NCBI GenBank assembly: GCA_021014945.1
Contig: MU266385.1
Span: 62,001 to 126,000, forward strand
Direction of reading: 5' to 3'
DNA length: 64,000 nucleotides
Source: Leucogyrophana mollusca
Lineage: Eukaryota > Basidiomycota > Agaricomycetes > Boletales
Of the stretch, positions 1 to 11,550 are shown one piece after another. The notes under the pieces are model-generated. The model was given only the letters and a program-made list of their open reading frames with translations. It was not told the DNA's origin and did no database searches. A program made the translations under genes and the position numbers. How positions within the stretch are numbered: position 1 is the first letter of the stretch; every line of letters begins with the position of its first letter.

Positions 1-2386
1 GTTGTCGTCTCGTTTCCGCTTTGTACCGGAATCTGCTCTTGAGCCGGGGCCCCAATGTGGAGTTGGGTTTTGTTGGTATCGAACCAGCTTGACTTGGGAT
101 GATTGTGTCACCGACCGTGGGTGTCTTTTGAAGTTGGCCTCCACCCTAGAATTGTCGTTGAGATACGAGCATCCATTACATCTTCCTACGTACCGGGGTT
201 CTTTGCCAAGGAGCTGGTAAGCCGGAGACTGGTCTGAGATTTTCTCCATTTTGACAGGATGCTTCTTCACCCAAGACCTAAAGACGTCATGTACATCTTG
301 TCTTGTCGCGTTCGTTTTCAGCGACCCGGGACAAGCATGTGACCGCGACACATCGTGACCAGCATGAAGCAAAGCCGAGCTACATTTGGTCAATATCAGA
401 ACACGCAGTCGACAATGAAAGGAAAACGTACGCAACGTCGTCCAAAGGTGGACACGTGGAATGAAAGAACCCTGCTACTCGTGATGGCGTGAAGTAGAAT
501 GGTGAGTTCAGTTCCTGAAAAGGTCTCAGCAAAGGCGGATTGGAGTGGCAGGGAAACATACTTCTTTAGCCACCGTGAGCATCCCTTTCATGCGGGTTGA
601 TGTCCCGTACTTGTCCTGGTTTGTTTCCAGGTGTTCAAGAACTTTTGAAATAAAACTGCTGTCCTGTATAGGACCAGACCACATTGGACCAGAAACCTGA
701 CGCACGCCGTTAGCTAGGCATTAGTGCCGATCTTCCAAACTTACATGCAATACCGAGCTGCACTCAGTGCATTTCTGTGGTACAGGAGGGCCAACCTGAG
801 TCTTGAACAAGCGATTTGTGCTACCGGAGCGCTCGTGGACCTTTTCAACCATTTTTCCGAGTGGCTGTTCGTAGAACGACTGGCAGCCCGTACAAATGTA
901 GTACATGGACGTTTTACTGGGCATACATCCAGAGCACTGTGTCGGGTAAGGACGGAAAGAAAATCTTACCTGGCGGCCTTCTTGACCTCGATAGGAGCTG
1001 ATTGGATGCGCACAAAAAGTCGAACGTAAAAGTCGATGGAAAGTGAAAGCAGTGGTTGGATATAGCGACCGTATCGACCTGCGGAAGTGGATAGCGTGTT
1101 CAGGACAAGCCGGAGAGCCTACATACATCCAGTCAGTCAGTCAGTCAGTCAGGTAAACGGGAATCAGTAAGATAGACGCACTGCCTCGTGACAGTATTCT
1201 GCCTTCACTGGTACTCCTCCATAGTTAGAGTAACTAGAGTGTCGCGTGAGTTGACATAGGTGTGTAGAATAGCACATAAGATGACCATTTCTCAGGGTAA
1301 TTTGTCGTTGCAAGCACTGAGAGATCAGTACACGTTACACAGAGCAAACCTATGTGACAGGCCATCAGTGCTGAAAGCGCCGTATGATATTCCATGAGTG
1401 CACCCACCTCCATCGTTCACAGCCTGAACTGCAGCATCGATGAAAGGTGCAGCGGTGCCGTATGGATCTAAATCAACCACATCGACCCGAGTCTTTTCGG
1501 TGCGATGATTGTACATTAGCGCGCTGGGAAAGGGTCTGAGTCCTTTGTGAGCTGAGAAATCAGGAGGCAAGCATACCAAGCGTCGCCTTCGTTTATCCTC
1601 ACTTTACCCAGAGTAAGCCCATGGCTGATTCTTGTAGGTGTCTTTTCATCCGGTGGGACCATTTCCTCAGTTGAATCCGGAGCAGGTCCAAGACCATTAA
1701 GATCCACGTTTCGTTTCATCGCAGCCGTCGCGGAGGCGGACAAGTCATTGGCGATGACATATCTTAGGAGACGTATTAGCCAAACCGCCCACAATGCACA
1801 ATGGACGACGGACCTCACAAGAGGGATCTCTTTCGCGTAACGGATGGAGCGCAGCCCAGTCGCAGAGAGAGCCTCCAGCAGAACGAATTTATACGGACGA
1901 TACTTCGAAGGAGACTACATCAGCTAAGACGAACGACATGTGAACCGTAATATACCTCTTTTGCTTTGCCCACAGGTCCTGGCTCATTGGCGGGAAGAGT
2001 TATTTCCCCTTGTGCACCAGAGACAGACTGCACTGGTTTTGGCTGTCCTCCTTCACCTTCAGTTGCAGATTGAGTATGTATATGCAGGGTTTCGGCAAAC
2101 GTGAAGGACCACATATACACCTACTTTTCGGCCTTTTCTGTTCCTTTTGATCAGCTTCAGCTTCTCTCTTCGCCTTTTTGTCTTGGGCCTGTCTCCACTT
2201 CGTCTCCTTGTCCTTGTCCGACTCTTCGCTCCAAACCCTGATACAGGCAACGCTCAAATCGCGATTAAATTCTTGGACAGGGTTCAAGAAGGCTTCGTCC
2301 TTGGAAGAGATTAGGATGTGGGATGTGTTCTCGGTATGCAGGGTGAAGCCCTCCGGTATGGTGATCGAAGAGGAGCCGCTCGCCAT
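1..2386 (-). CDS. trm1: tRNA (guanine26-N2)-dimethyltransferase Trm1 (3' end cut off)
   Basis: Trm1 dimethylates G26 of nuclear and mitochondrial tRNAs using S-adenosylmethionine. Thirteen exons join in phase: 2125-2386, 1956-2056, 1814-1914, 1577-1762, 1408-1523, 1286-1349, 1182-1233, 970-1118, 745-916, 562-696, 432-514, 194-379 and 1-145, giving 584 codons with no stop before the window edge. Family landmarks appear in order: [11 protein letters not shown] near the N-terminus, [27 protein letters not shown], the DLDPYGT catalytic region, VTCTDL, YPEKCYSNYGG, a CTGC...CTEC zinc-binding pair, and the C-terminal [11 protein letters not shown]. The start is the ATG at 2386, just before the conserved domain; the same frame stays open upstream, which may matter for a mitochondrial form (see findings). 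The sequence after the HWGP motif is basic and looks close to the end of the protein, so few residues are missing. Confidence 0.95.
1131..1152. repeat. AGTC tetranucleotide microsatellite in a trm1 intron
   Basis: Five and a half copies of the unit AGTC run through the intron between trm1 exons 7 and 8 (intron 1119-1181). The repeat does not touch the splice sites or the reading frame. Confidence 0.9.
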
Positions 2387-2813
2387 GTCGCCGAATCGTC
2401 GCGACTGGGACTGTGCAAGTGGATCACAAACTCTACTGAGTATGTTGAGACTTCGGCGCAGAGGCCTGCCAATCGCAAGAAATAAAAGAGACGTCACGGC
2501 CACGGTTTTGGCGGAACACTGCACGTAGACCGTGAAATGTTCACCCCACTCAAGAACACGTACGCGACAGTCCGAGTTTACGTTTTCATATGAGGCATAG
2601 TACGCCAGGTGCAGGATTGGAGAGATACATCTAAAGGTACTAGGTCCAGTTGTGGTAAAATACAGGAATGCAAAGTAGTCCGAAGGATAGTGATGTAGAT
2701 TAAATAATGGATGGTTGGCTAGGAAAGGTCCACGCATCGCAGAGAGTTGAATTCGAAAGCGAACTAGGTCCTCGCTCCTGCGGTCTATGGATATAGGGAT
2801 AGTTGTGTGAAGC
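2387..2813. other. Gap between trm1 start and reductase stop (427 bp)
   Basis: This is the upstream region of trm1; the reductase gene, on the same strand, ends at 2814. No RNA gene or complete separate gene is visible. On the minus strand the trm1 frame stays open across most of the gap, and an Arg-rich stretch lies directly upstream of the chosen ATG. Confidence 0.6.
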
Positions 2814-5800
2814 TCAATACTCAAACTCCTCAGATACAAGCGCTATGGAGCCTCGCATGTCACCGCGTCGGATGCGCCCAGGATCAATCTGGGCTGCGAT
2901 AATTTTCCGAACCATGGCGTTTAAGGAGGTTGGTCCACAGCCTGTTACAAAACACTTAAGCCTTGGACTTACGTGAACAGTGTGATATCGATGACTCACA
3001 AGCAACAACGACCGAGCCTTTCGACCGCTCGACTTCGTCAGCAAGAATCCTGTCGAGCTTGGGCTTCCCTGGTCGTGCATGTTCAGCAATGATATTGACA
3101 TCGATCGCCTCTATCTCGTCTAATTCCAGCCTGACTTGATCCGGAGAAAAGGCGGCTTCTATGTGGGGGATTGCATTATGGGTGCTCCCCGCCTCGGATT
3201 TTCCATCCCAAGTCGACGACGACTGCTGAGACGATGATATCCCACCTCGGGCAGAAGGCAGCATCATGGGAGCCATTGGAACTTCACCCGGTGGTGCTGG
3301 GAAATGACCGGAACGTGGCCTTCGCCAGGGAGCGTCACCAACACTCGAAACAGCAGAAGTCGGAGAAGAAGTGTCAAATCCAGGGACGATGGAACGACGG
3401 TGATCTGACAGAGGTGACAATGGGAGAAGTCGGTCCGTGGAGTGCGCAGAAACAACTGACAGTCCACTGAGCGGACGACCTTGTGCGCGTCCTTCGCTAG
3501 AAGGCACGTCTAGATGTGTCGCTCTGGTGTCCAACTCCCTCTTCGCACTCGCCGCCTTGCCCACCTTGCGAGATAAGGCACGCCTCAGCTTGCCCTCCTT
3601 CTTGACCTTTTGCCTCAGATACTCCTCCCCTGGCATGGCGGTGTCATCGTCACCGTCAAAGTTCGTAAGGTCCAAGATGCGGTTGTCGTGGGTCTGGCCC
3701 ATATCCTCGACATTGGGCTGCTCGTCATCGTATTCTCCAGTATAGTAACTCAGATCAACGTCGCTTTCTGCAGAGCTGTCGTAGCTGTCAACTGACTCCA
3801 TGGAATTACTACGCAGATGGACTTGACCATCACGTGCAAAACTGGGGTGCGGTGGTGCGAGGTCAGCCGCTTGGTTAGTAGCAAAACGAATTCGTTGAGG
3901 AGAGGGTGGATTGGGGGGTTTTGCGACGGGCTTGAAGTTTGTGACATAAATGTCAACTTGCAGCATGGAAGCGGGTATCATAGAGAGGCATCTGCGAATG
4001 ATGGATGCACACCACTGGAGGTGAGCTGGAGATGCGTTAGTTTCAATGACTCGAGATAGCATCACGGACTTACAGTATTCGCGAACAAGCCAGATGAAGC
4101 GCACACGCCGCGTTGAGAAAATCTTCTTTCCCCAGCCACCAGGACGCCCTCCCAGATGTTTTCCGTCTCGCCCAGAAAGACAAAGACACACATACTCCAA
4201 GACGGACAGCCCAAAGCTCACCCCCGAGCCTCCGGCAATGATAAGCACCGTTGAGTAGTTCCCCCAGCGTGCCCGTATTGAGCTTCCAAAAGGCCCGTCT
4301 ACAAAGGCCCGAAGCAGGACGCCACGCTTGGGAAGGTTGTTTTTCCCCACTGAAGAGAAATTGCCGGTGGACTGTTGAGTCGTAAGCCGTGTAACCGCAT
4401 TCCATAGATCCTCTGTCCAACCCCCTTTAGCACGCAATATCATCACAATCATGCGTCCTGCGTCGGAAGGCGATTCCTCATCACACACAGAAGCACATGT
4501 GAATGGGTGCGAAGTGAACCGAGACACGGAGGGTATGTTGATGAGGAAATGTTGACCAGGAGCCCAAGGTAAGTACCCCGGAGTGATAAGTCGAAGTCGG
4601 ATTGTGCGACCAGGAAGAAGCTCTGCGTGGGCATAGCCAGGTGGGGGTAAGTAGGTGGGTGAAATCGATACGGGATGTGTTGATGGGGAATGGTCGCGTT
4701 CGTGTCGAACGAGAGTAGTTGTGGATGAAGGGGGGACGGGAGACACTGGAGAAAATTCGATCGGACTTGATTGTGGCTTGTCCGGGAAATAGTAAGGGGA
4801 TAGAGGGCTCGGGGAGCGCGCTGAATGTGCATCAGAGGGAAGCTGGAGCGAGTGGGCTTCAAGGTTGACGTTTCGAAGGCAATCCATTTCCCAGGTTTCG
4901 TTGGGAGTCTCCGGAAGCTGTAAGGAGCCGGACGTGGGCGTTTTTGATGACATCCCTCCGAGAAAGCCATTGGTATGGATCCACCACGTCGCTCGCCACA
5001 GGCGTTCACCTGCCCACACCGCAAGTGCGGCCCAGCACCACCACCAGATGGGGGGATGATGTAAAGCGGACGCTATTAACGTAAGTGGGACGAGTAGTAT
5101 GTGGAGCAAATAGAATGTCTCGTAAAATTTCCTCCTAATGGGGTGGATGGACAGCAGAATCAGGAGTGTCAGAAGACCGAAGGCCTATTTGAAATTTAGC
5201 GCACGAAGCCGAGAGGTAGAGCAACACAACTACGTACAATCCAGCCATAGATAAATGGCTCGTAAGACCAAGCATAAGTATAAGCTACACTTCCTGTGCC
5301 AGCTCTCTTGTCACGAGCCAGCTGAACACTCCACAGGGCGACGTGGACAGTTGCCAGAAACCATATTAGTCTGCCCGACCAGCGATGTAACCAGGCCATC
5401 TTGTCGAAGAAGAGCTGAATCATAAAGGGAATTGCGAATAGTGCGAATGGGGGGGCCTTGAGTGCGAATATAACGCAAAGTGGGAAGAGAGCAAATGCAA
5501 TCTGGCCGGTCCGCGCTGAGGAGGTCCACCAAGCCTTTCCAATGGTGTACTGGGCCTGAAAGGGCGCGAATGTCGACGCATCGTATGATGTAGCGCGGCG
5601 AACCTGCCACACCTTCTGACTAGGTGAGATATAATCAGGCCCCACAAATGCCAAAACCAAAGATGCAAGCAACAGAACGCCCAAACACAGCAACTGCGCG
5701 TTTGACGGCAATGAACGAGGTTGCCGGTGCGGCTCATTCCTGCGCCTTGCCACAGCCAGATTGTGCTTTTTCCTCCATGTTCTTCGGCGTAGGGACCACT

Positions 5801-6038
5801 TTGTCCAGTATGCTCCAAAGAACCCTCCCCTTGAGCCCGTCCAGTGTAAGACTGCGAATACGAGGAAGATGAACACCACTGCAATCCATAAGAGAAAAGA
5901 ATAGCGCCGGCTAGGAACGCTCAGAGAGTGTATTGTCAAATATGCAGTGATCCACTCTAGGTCGTCCGGATAAGCTGGCGTGGTGGGGTCGGACGGAAAT
6001 GCAGAGGTCGCAGACGGGCTGCGAGAATACGAAGACAT
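2814..6038 (-). CDS. Ferric-reductase-like transmembrane oxidoreductase (FRE/NOX family)
   Basis: Four exons (5238-6038, 4074-5184, 3000-4025, 2814-2941) encode 1,021 residues. Members of this family pass electrons from NAD(P)H through FAD and two haems across a membrane to reduce Fe3+ or Cu2+. The N-terminal half has several membrane segments. Two histidine pairs spaced about 13 residues apart, near residues 210-235 and 290-310, fit bis-haem ligation. An HPFT motif near residue 494 marks the FAD-binding part, GPFG and GGSG follow as the NAD(P)H-binding part, and CGPTSL lies near the C-terminus. Length is well above the usual 600-750 residues: a Ser/Pro-rich stretch of about 110 residues precedes the FAD domain, and an acidic, low-complexity insertion of about 280 residues (about 3050-3960) splits the NAD-binding part. 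The 48-nt intron 4026-4073 is in frame and lacks a stop. The substrate metal cannot be read from sequence. The neighbour is the copper chaperone gene atx1. Confidence 0.88.
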
Positions 6039-6765
6039 ACGTGGCAGTGGCTTTGGGGAACTTGGTAGAGCCCGTGGCTACCTCCCCAGACTAGAGGAAA
6101 TATGAACTTAAGGCCGCTCTGTGCACCAAGTCCTGTGAGGGAAATCGGAGGCCCAAGATGAGCTCAACAATCGGACGTTGGAAGCTTTTGACTCGGCACC
6201 GATGAGAGATATTTCGAGACCACGGAGACCATCTAAATATAAGAGAACTGGCGTCGTGATGGAACAAGAGAGAGATGTTATTCTGGGCGAGAAGGCTTTC
6301 CGCTTCCAAGTTCATCATGCTCTCGTCGGCCACAAGCTGCCGATACAAGTTTCGTGTGACGCGCTATATTGTGCCACGTGGATCTGCCGTATGGCGATTA
6401 ACCCTCCTATGCTTGTTCCGTCTCAAATGGTCACAGCCACCCACCGCAGCCTGAAGTTGCAGGTCCACAAGTGTGCGATCTTTTATTCTTCCATGATGCA
6501 CAGAGATCGATCAAATCTTTTTGATACAAGGAACGGCGTTGCTGGGCTCCGCAGACCTTGCCAATGGAATATCTTGCCGTGGCGGGTGTGCTGATAGCCC
6601 GATGGACTTTGGCAGCTGGGCCCTTGATTCACAAAAATACATCGTGTATAAGCCTGAAGGCCGCCATACATATTATACAGTTGGCCTCCTTAAACTTATG
6701 CTTTGGCGGCCACGATCTCTCCGGAAATAACCTGGTGACATGGCGACATGAGAATACCCGCTGAT
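6039..6765. other. Gene-free region between reductase start and atx1 stop (727 bp)
   Basis: Both flanking genes are on the minus strand, so this should hold the reductase promoter and the atx1 3' end. Short open frames on either strand show no family motif and no sensible exon joins. I could not identify a metal-responsive element with confidence. Confidence 0.6.
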
Positions 6766-7160
6766 TTAGCAGCAGGGTGAATCACGCACTTGTTTCCCGG
6801 TCTTCTTTATCTTCTCCAAGACGGTCTCATATGGTGCCGTGCCATGCACGATCACCTCCTGCTTCTCCAGGCTGACATCAAAGTCTGAAATACCGCCACC
6901 TACAACGACACCCGAACATGATTAGCTGAACCGCTTCAGGTGCTGACCAACATCCTTTACCTTCTTTAAGTTTGGTGAGTGCCTTCGTGACTGCTCCAGA
7001 GCAGCCTCCGCAGGTCATCTGCAAAATACGTCAGAATATGCCATGCCTGGCTCTCCTGTCGTGGCACAAACCTTGACATTGAACTGGTAGGTCTGAGTGT
7101 CAGACTAGATCATTGTTGTCAGATCGATTGTAGTGGAAGATGAGTTCTTTAACTCGCCAT
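6766..7160 (-). CDS. atx1: Copper metallochaperone Atx1
   Basis: A 75-residue HMA-domain protein. Atx1 carries Cu(I) in the cytosol to the Golgi copper ATPase, which loads secreted copper enzymes including the multicopper ferroxidase of iron uptake. The metal site MTCGGC is near residue 13, and the C-terminal half has the expected lysine-rich pattern. Exons: 7158-7160 (the ATG alone), 7072-7104, 6961-7018, 6766-6899. The first intron, 7105-7157, starts with GC (ATG, then GCGAGT) and ends in CTAG. With that border the protein begins MSDTQTYQFNVKMTC, as expected for the family; no GT donor gives an open frame. The short C-terminal tail ends in two cysteines, which is not typical and might bind metal. 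It lies next to the ferric-reductase-like gene on the same strand. Confidence 0.92.
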
Positions 7161-7550
7161 AGTGATGCGGAATAATGTATAGAAGTACAGCAAACGCGAC
7201 AACGAAGGTGTGTACACTAATAATGGCCAAGGCAGCTTTTATAAGGTGACGGAGGCTGAGCTGATCGCGTAATCTGTGTCAGCGGTTTCACGCTTACAAC
7301 CTGCTGACGGAGCTTGCCGCCTCTCCATCTTCAGCCTCGGAGTATCCAGAATCTCACGCAGCCAGACTTGGGCCACATCAGCTCAAACGCCACTCGATGA
7401 GTAGCAGGGTATAATGTCGGGGATGAGTCACTGAATGCAATCTGCAGAGCTCGGGTATACTTCGCGTTTCCGCATTGCCCCAATGTTTATGATAACACAC
7501 TCGTGATCACTGGACAACCGCACGCAAACAAAGAGCATCCTCGGGGATCG
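7161..7550. other. Gap between atx1 start and transporter stop (390 bp)
   Basis: It contains the atx1 upstream region with the TATAAAA at 7237-7243 and the 3' end of the transporter gene, which is on the same strand. No further gene is seen. Confidence 0.6.
7237..7243 (-). promoter_or_regulatory. Probable TATA box of atx1
   Basis: The minus strand reads TATAAAA about 80 nt upstream of the atx1 ATG, a plausible distance for a fungal core promoter. Confidence 0.5.
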
Positions 7551-10021
7551 TCATCTACTCGACGGGGAGGTCCGATTATGAAGCATCTCCACTTCATCGC
7601 CCTCAGTAGCTACTGCCTCCCAACCCGCACTTAGCGAAGGTCGACCTCGCAGCCTCGCACCACATGAGCTGAAAATCTCTGATTTGTCGGGGTAAGTAAA
7701 AGAGCCCAGGGCGACAAGCATGTATCACGTACCTAGGAAGGGGGGCAGTTTCTGGCGATTTGTAAGGTAGTACACTGGTACACCAACAAGGACAAATCCT
7801 GCAAGTCAACTAATCAGGTCGGGTTCCTGAAGCTCCAAGTGGCTTGAATACCTAACGCCGCCATAGCCTCTAGTGGGGCTGCGAAGATGGGCATACATAG
7901 CAAAAACAGAGCAACCTGGCGAAGGAGGGATCAGCGTTACGGGCAGAAAAGGGTGCGAGGCACGCACAGCACAAAACGTAAGTGGTGTGACTATCCAAGT
8001 CTTATATGGTCTGTTCACTTTGATCAGCAATACATCAGATGCAAGACTCGGTCAATTTGCCTTTCTAGTAGGGGCTCCTTGACTCGGAGGATGACAAGAC
8101 CCAGGACCTAATAAAAGCGAAGGTTGCTCAAAGAGAATTTAGATGTGGTTGTGGAATCTGCGCACTGTGAGAAAATAAAATGCCCAAGATGCGACAACAG
8201 CAAAGTTGATCAATGAACGGAAGCCTCCCCCGACGACGATGAATAAGACCGTCAACGTTGTCTGAAGCAGAATAGCATTGACAGGGGTTTGTCGAGACCT
8301 GTTGAGTCGCCCAAATAATGCTGGAAGGTACCCCTCCCTTCCAGCGACGCGGATGAGACGTGCTGAGGTGAACACAGAGCCTGAAACAGCCGTTAGATCG
8401 TACGCAGCAGATACTGGATTACACTCGCCGTTCAAAGCCCCAAAGCACGAAAACGCAACCATGAAAGCGAATACCACCCCTCCAACAGGACCGAACACAG
8501 CACGGCCGAAGTCCATAGCAACAGTGTTACTCAGTCCCACAGTGACCCTGTCCAGTACGACAAAGTAGGAAACGTTGGCCAGTAAGAAAAGGGCCTACGG
8601 AGGGAGAGGATAAGCAAGATGCTCGAAATCGACTGTGTGGGTGTTCACCGTCACTATTGCCATACTCATATGGATTGCTCGTGGTATATTCCTTTCAGGA
8701 TTGTGCATTTCTCCTCCAACGTAGTTAGCCTGATCCCAACCGTCGAACGCCCACAGCCCAGAATAAAGTGCAAGCGAATACGCCGAGGGGCTTTGGCTTG
8801 AATCTCGGAATAAGGGCTCTGTGAGCGATGTGGATGTTCGCCCTCGCGCTAGTTGCACCATGCCAATGATCGTGATAGATATCTAGTAATCAATCATCAA
8901 CTTCGTAGAACGCTCTCTTGGGACACATTCACATACCAGAGCAGCTATCTACGGAGGACAACTCAATATTTCTTCACTTGGAAGGGAAGGGGGAGGGCGC
9001 ACCTTGACAGCAGTAAACACAACAGCAGCACGAGTACCTAGATTCCGTGAGGCTGCACATAATATTGCAACAAAGAGTACTGCTGCCACCGCGGTGAGTT
9101 TGATAGCCCATTGGGGAATCTCATCCGGCGATACCTGATCACTGGTGGCATGCCAAAATAATCGGTTAAGATATTCTGCGAAGATGAGACTAATGACAGC
9201 ATTGGATCCTTGACAAAGGGTCTGAGTATACAAACATCAAAAGCGGGGTAAAATTACCTGGTCTAAGCGCAGATATCGCCGTCCATGCAAAAAGATACGA
9301 GATGAGAGGGCCATAAGCATAGGCAAGATAGGCTTGTGCTCCCCCATTTAGTGGAATGCTCGACCTTGGATTGCCGCAGGTTAGAGCAGTTGCTGGACCA
9401 ACATCGTACACACACACCCTAGTTCAGCAAAACTACTCGCTCCCGTCCATGCAAGTAACCCAGAAGCTAGCCACACACCCAGACTAGTCCCCACACTGTG
9501 TGTGTTGGCGATGACGACTCCTGGTGAAGAACTACACAGTATCAATAAACGAGGACATAGCGAACACCCTTGATCAAGTACAAACTTACAAGATCCCGGA
9601 ACCAATCTATTCTCGAATTTTAGTCAGTTTCCGTCCCGGAAAGAGGTGCAATTCACACTTACTTGAAGTCCCACTACTAGACCGATACCTGGTCGCTGTA
9701 TGTTATACCGTTATGCCTGAAATCCGATTTGTATTACTCACCGTGTATCAGGTTGATGCTTTTCTCGCTGCCCTCCGCATGCGCGTTGTCTGGCTCACTC
9801 AGACTAGTACTCAGAGGAAGAAGGTCTCGCTGAAAGTCGAATCCGGAAAACGATATCGACCTTCCTCGCCCTCTCACTGGCATAGGACCTTCCGCTAGTT
9901 CTAAAGCCCGCAACGAATCAGTGGACTCATGTGAGTGTCGAGTCAGGGTTAGAGGATAGTGTTCTGTTGACGACTTCAATGAGCGCGGAGGTGAAAAGTC
10001 ACTGCGAGATGATTGTGGCAT
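7551..10021 (-). CDS. L-type amino-acid transporter (LAT/APC family, methionine-permease-like)
   Basis: Fifteen exons encode 574 residues: 9742-10021, 9663-9688, 9590-9606, 9418-9531, 9258-9364, 9003-9208, 8937-8948, 8649-8882, 8429-8594, 8166-8380, 8061-8107, 7968-8010, 7852-7915, 7733-7798, 7551-7678. LAT proteins are 12-helix plasma-membrane carriers; fungal members such as Mup1 import methionine. The first helix carries the substrate-backbone motif GSGIFSSPGVV. GLWAFDGWDQANYVGGEM and NPERNIPRAI are the family signature, followed by FTSARLIRVAGREGYLP, LGLVILRVKEP and ERPYKTWI. The first 90 residues are a polar cytosolic tail. Three exons are tiny (26, 17 and 12 nt). Two introns appear to have GC donors (8381-8428 after AACG; 8011-8060 after GAAAG); both joins restore the family sequence exactly. 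The start is the first in-frame ATG after an upstream stop. Methionine specificity is inference. Confidence 0.93.
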
Positions 10022-10401
10022 GTGAATGGGTTCTTGAGGGAGAAACCGACTAGGGTCCAAGTGAAAGAGTCCTTGTCGCTGGTGGATGGTGACTGCTTTG
10101 GGGGTGGCAGACTGAGCTAATTAAACGGAGGTCACTGTTGGCAAATGCCAGTGTGCAGTAGCGTGGCAGTTGGCGCTTAAGCTATAAGTCCTGCAACTTA
10201 TTCGGTTGCTTGGCACTACGAAAAGTTCACAACTCAAGGTAGACTAACATAATGTACTTATGTGGTGCGCCCCGAAGCTGGACGTGGCACACGATGCGCT
10301 TTAGGGAGATGGAAGGTATCTGTACGAAGACCGGGCTCCTCAACTTACTGAGCCCATCACGAATGTCACCTCTGGACGACAGTCGGAATAGATGTTGTTG
10401 G
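10022..10401. other. Gap between transporter start and mtr3 stop (380 bp)
   Basis: This is the upstream region of the transporter and the 3' end of mtr3. I see no RNA gene or convincing reading frame. Confidence 0.6.
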
Positions 10402-11451
10402 TCACAGTAAATTAGCTTTAGCACTCTGCAGTAATGATTCTGCGACTATAGAGTGTATATCTGCACAACGCTCTTGGCATATTTCCACACACTATCTCGA
10501 GTAGTTAGCATGATTTAAAACGGTTGGGGGTCAGAACTCACTCTCGCAGCTTCGTCGATGTTCGTTTGACCAGATTGCCAAACGCTTGTGATGTTTCCTA
10601 GGGCAGGCATGCATGCCAAAATAAGTGTTGCCTTCGAAGCTCTTGCTTCGTCTTCGGTTGGATCTAGCCAGAGTTGGGTCCCACAAACAGCCTGCAACGT
10701 AGAGATGAGTAATAACCAGAGGGGAGGTTCTGAGATCTTACAACGGAACAGGAGGCTACAAGACCCAGTAACTCTATTCCTGCATCGGCGAGTGCAGCAC
10801 TTGCTGCGATTGATCCAGACGCAATACAACCTTCTAAGCCATCGTTTTCTATCACAGTGATGAAGACGTCTATGGACGATTTCGGAAAGAGTTCCAGGCG
10901 CACAGAAGATACTATAGCTTGATGGATAGACACTGCTATGGATCGATCTTCTGCGTCCTTGGAGAGAGCTTTAGAACGGTCAGAACATGGTGGCTTCGTG
11001 GTAGGACACTCACGCGAAGGGGAGCCCTTCGGCGTGTACACGAGAAAGGCGCAAACTTCACTTCGACGTTTAGCCGCCCTTTCTCACTGTAGGTCGTAGT
11101 CTTGGACTGTCGTGGTCCATAGCTGTGATAGCAATGGAAGATAAGGCAAATACGGTGCAATTCAACGAGTTACGCGGACATACACAGCGCAAGCAATTTT
11201 GGTCTTCTCAGTTTCGATGTAAGCAGAGCCGTTGGCCTGGTTGATCAAGCCAGGTTGCAAAACTAATACGACGCGTTAGCAGACTTGGGGTAAGCCTTTC
11301 GAGTGGATATCCCACAGATTGGTCGAATATCTGCAGGTGAACGACCATGCCGCGTCGTAGCTTGAGGAGTATTATCAGTATCGTCGAACACAGGCGAGAA
11401 GCTTTCTTCAGGACCGTTGATACGCCGACGGTCAAAGGCGCTCTGGGCCAT
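10402..11451 (-). CDS. mtr3: Exosome core subunit Mtr3 (RNase PH-like)
   Basis: Mtr3 is one of the six RNase PH-type ring subunits of the 3'-5' RNA exosome; the eukaryotic ring is structural. Six exons (11316-11451, 11184-11262, 11014-11122, 10742-10957, 10542-10691, 10402-10425) give 237 residues, close to the usual size. Diagnostic sequence includes RPIFLQPGLINQANGSAYIE, the VYGPR motif after the second intron, LFPKSSIDVFITVIENDG, and the Ala-rich helix that follows. The 24-nt last exon was chosen because it is the best in-phase acceptor; using the nearer acceptor would change only the last residues. The gene is divergent from the NSRP1-like gene with only 99 bp between start codons, suggesting a shared promoter for two RNA-processing genes. 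Confidence 0.92.
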
Positions 11452-11550
11452 AGCAGATAAAATACAAGAACAAAAGTTAGCAAGGCTCTCCAGAGGAAGG
11501 ACCCCGGAGTGTGTTCAAGGTGCCAGTCGACCATACCCGGGGTCCCGACA

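Noticed and set aside
1131..1152. Repeat considered as part of a CRISPR-like or mobile element
   Set aside because: It is a simple tetranucleotide repeat inside an intron, with no spacers or flanking inverted repeats.
9524..9898. Plus-strand frame of 124 codons
   Set aside because: It is antisense to the first exons of the LAT transporter and has no motif.
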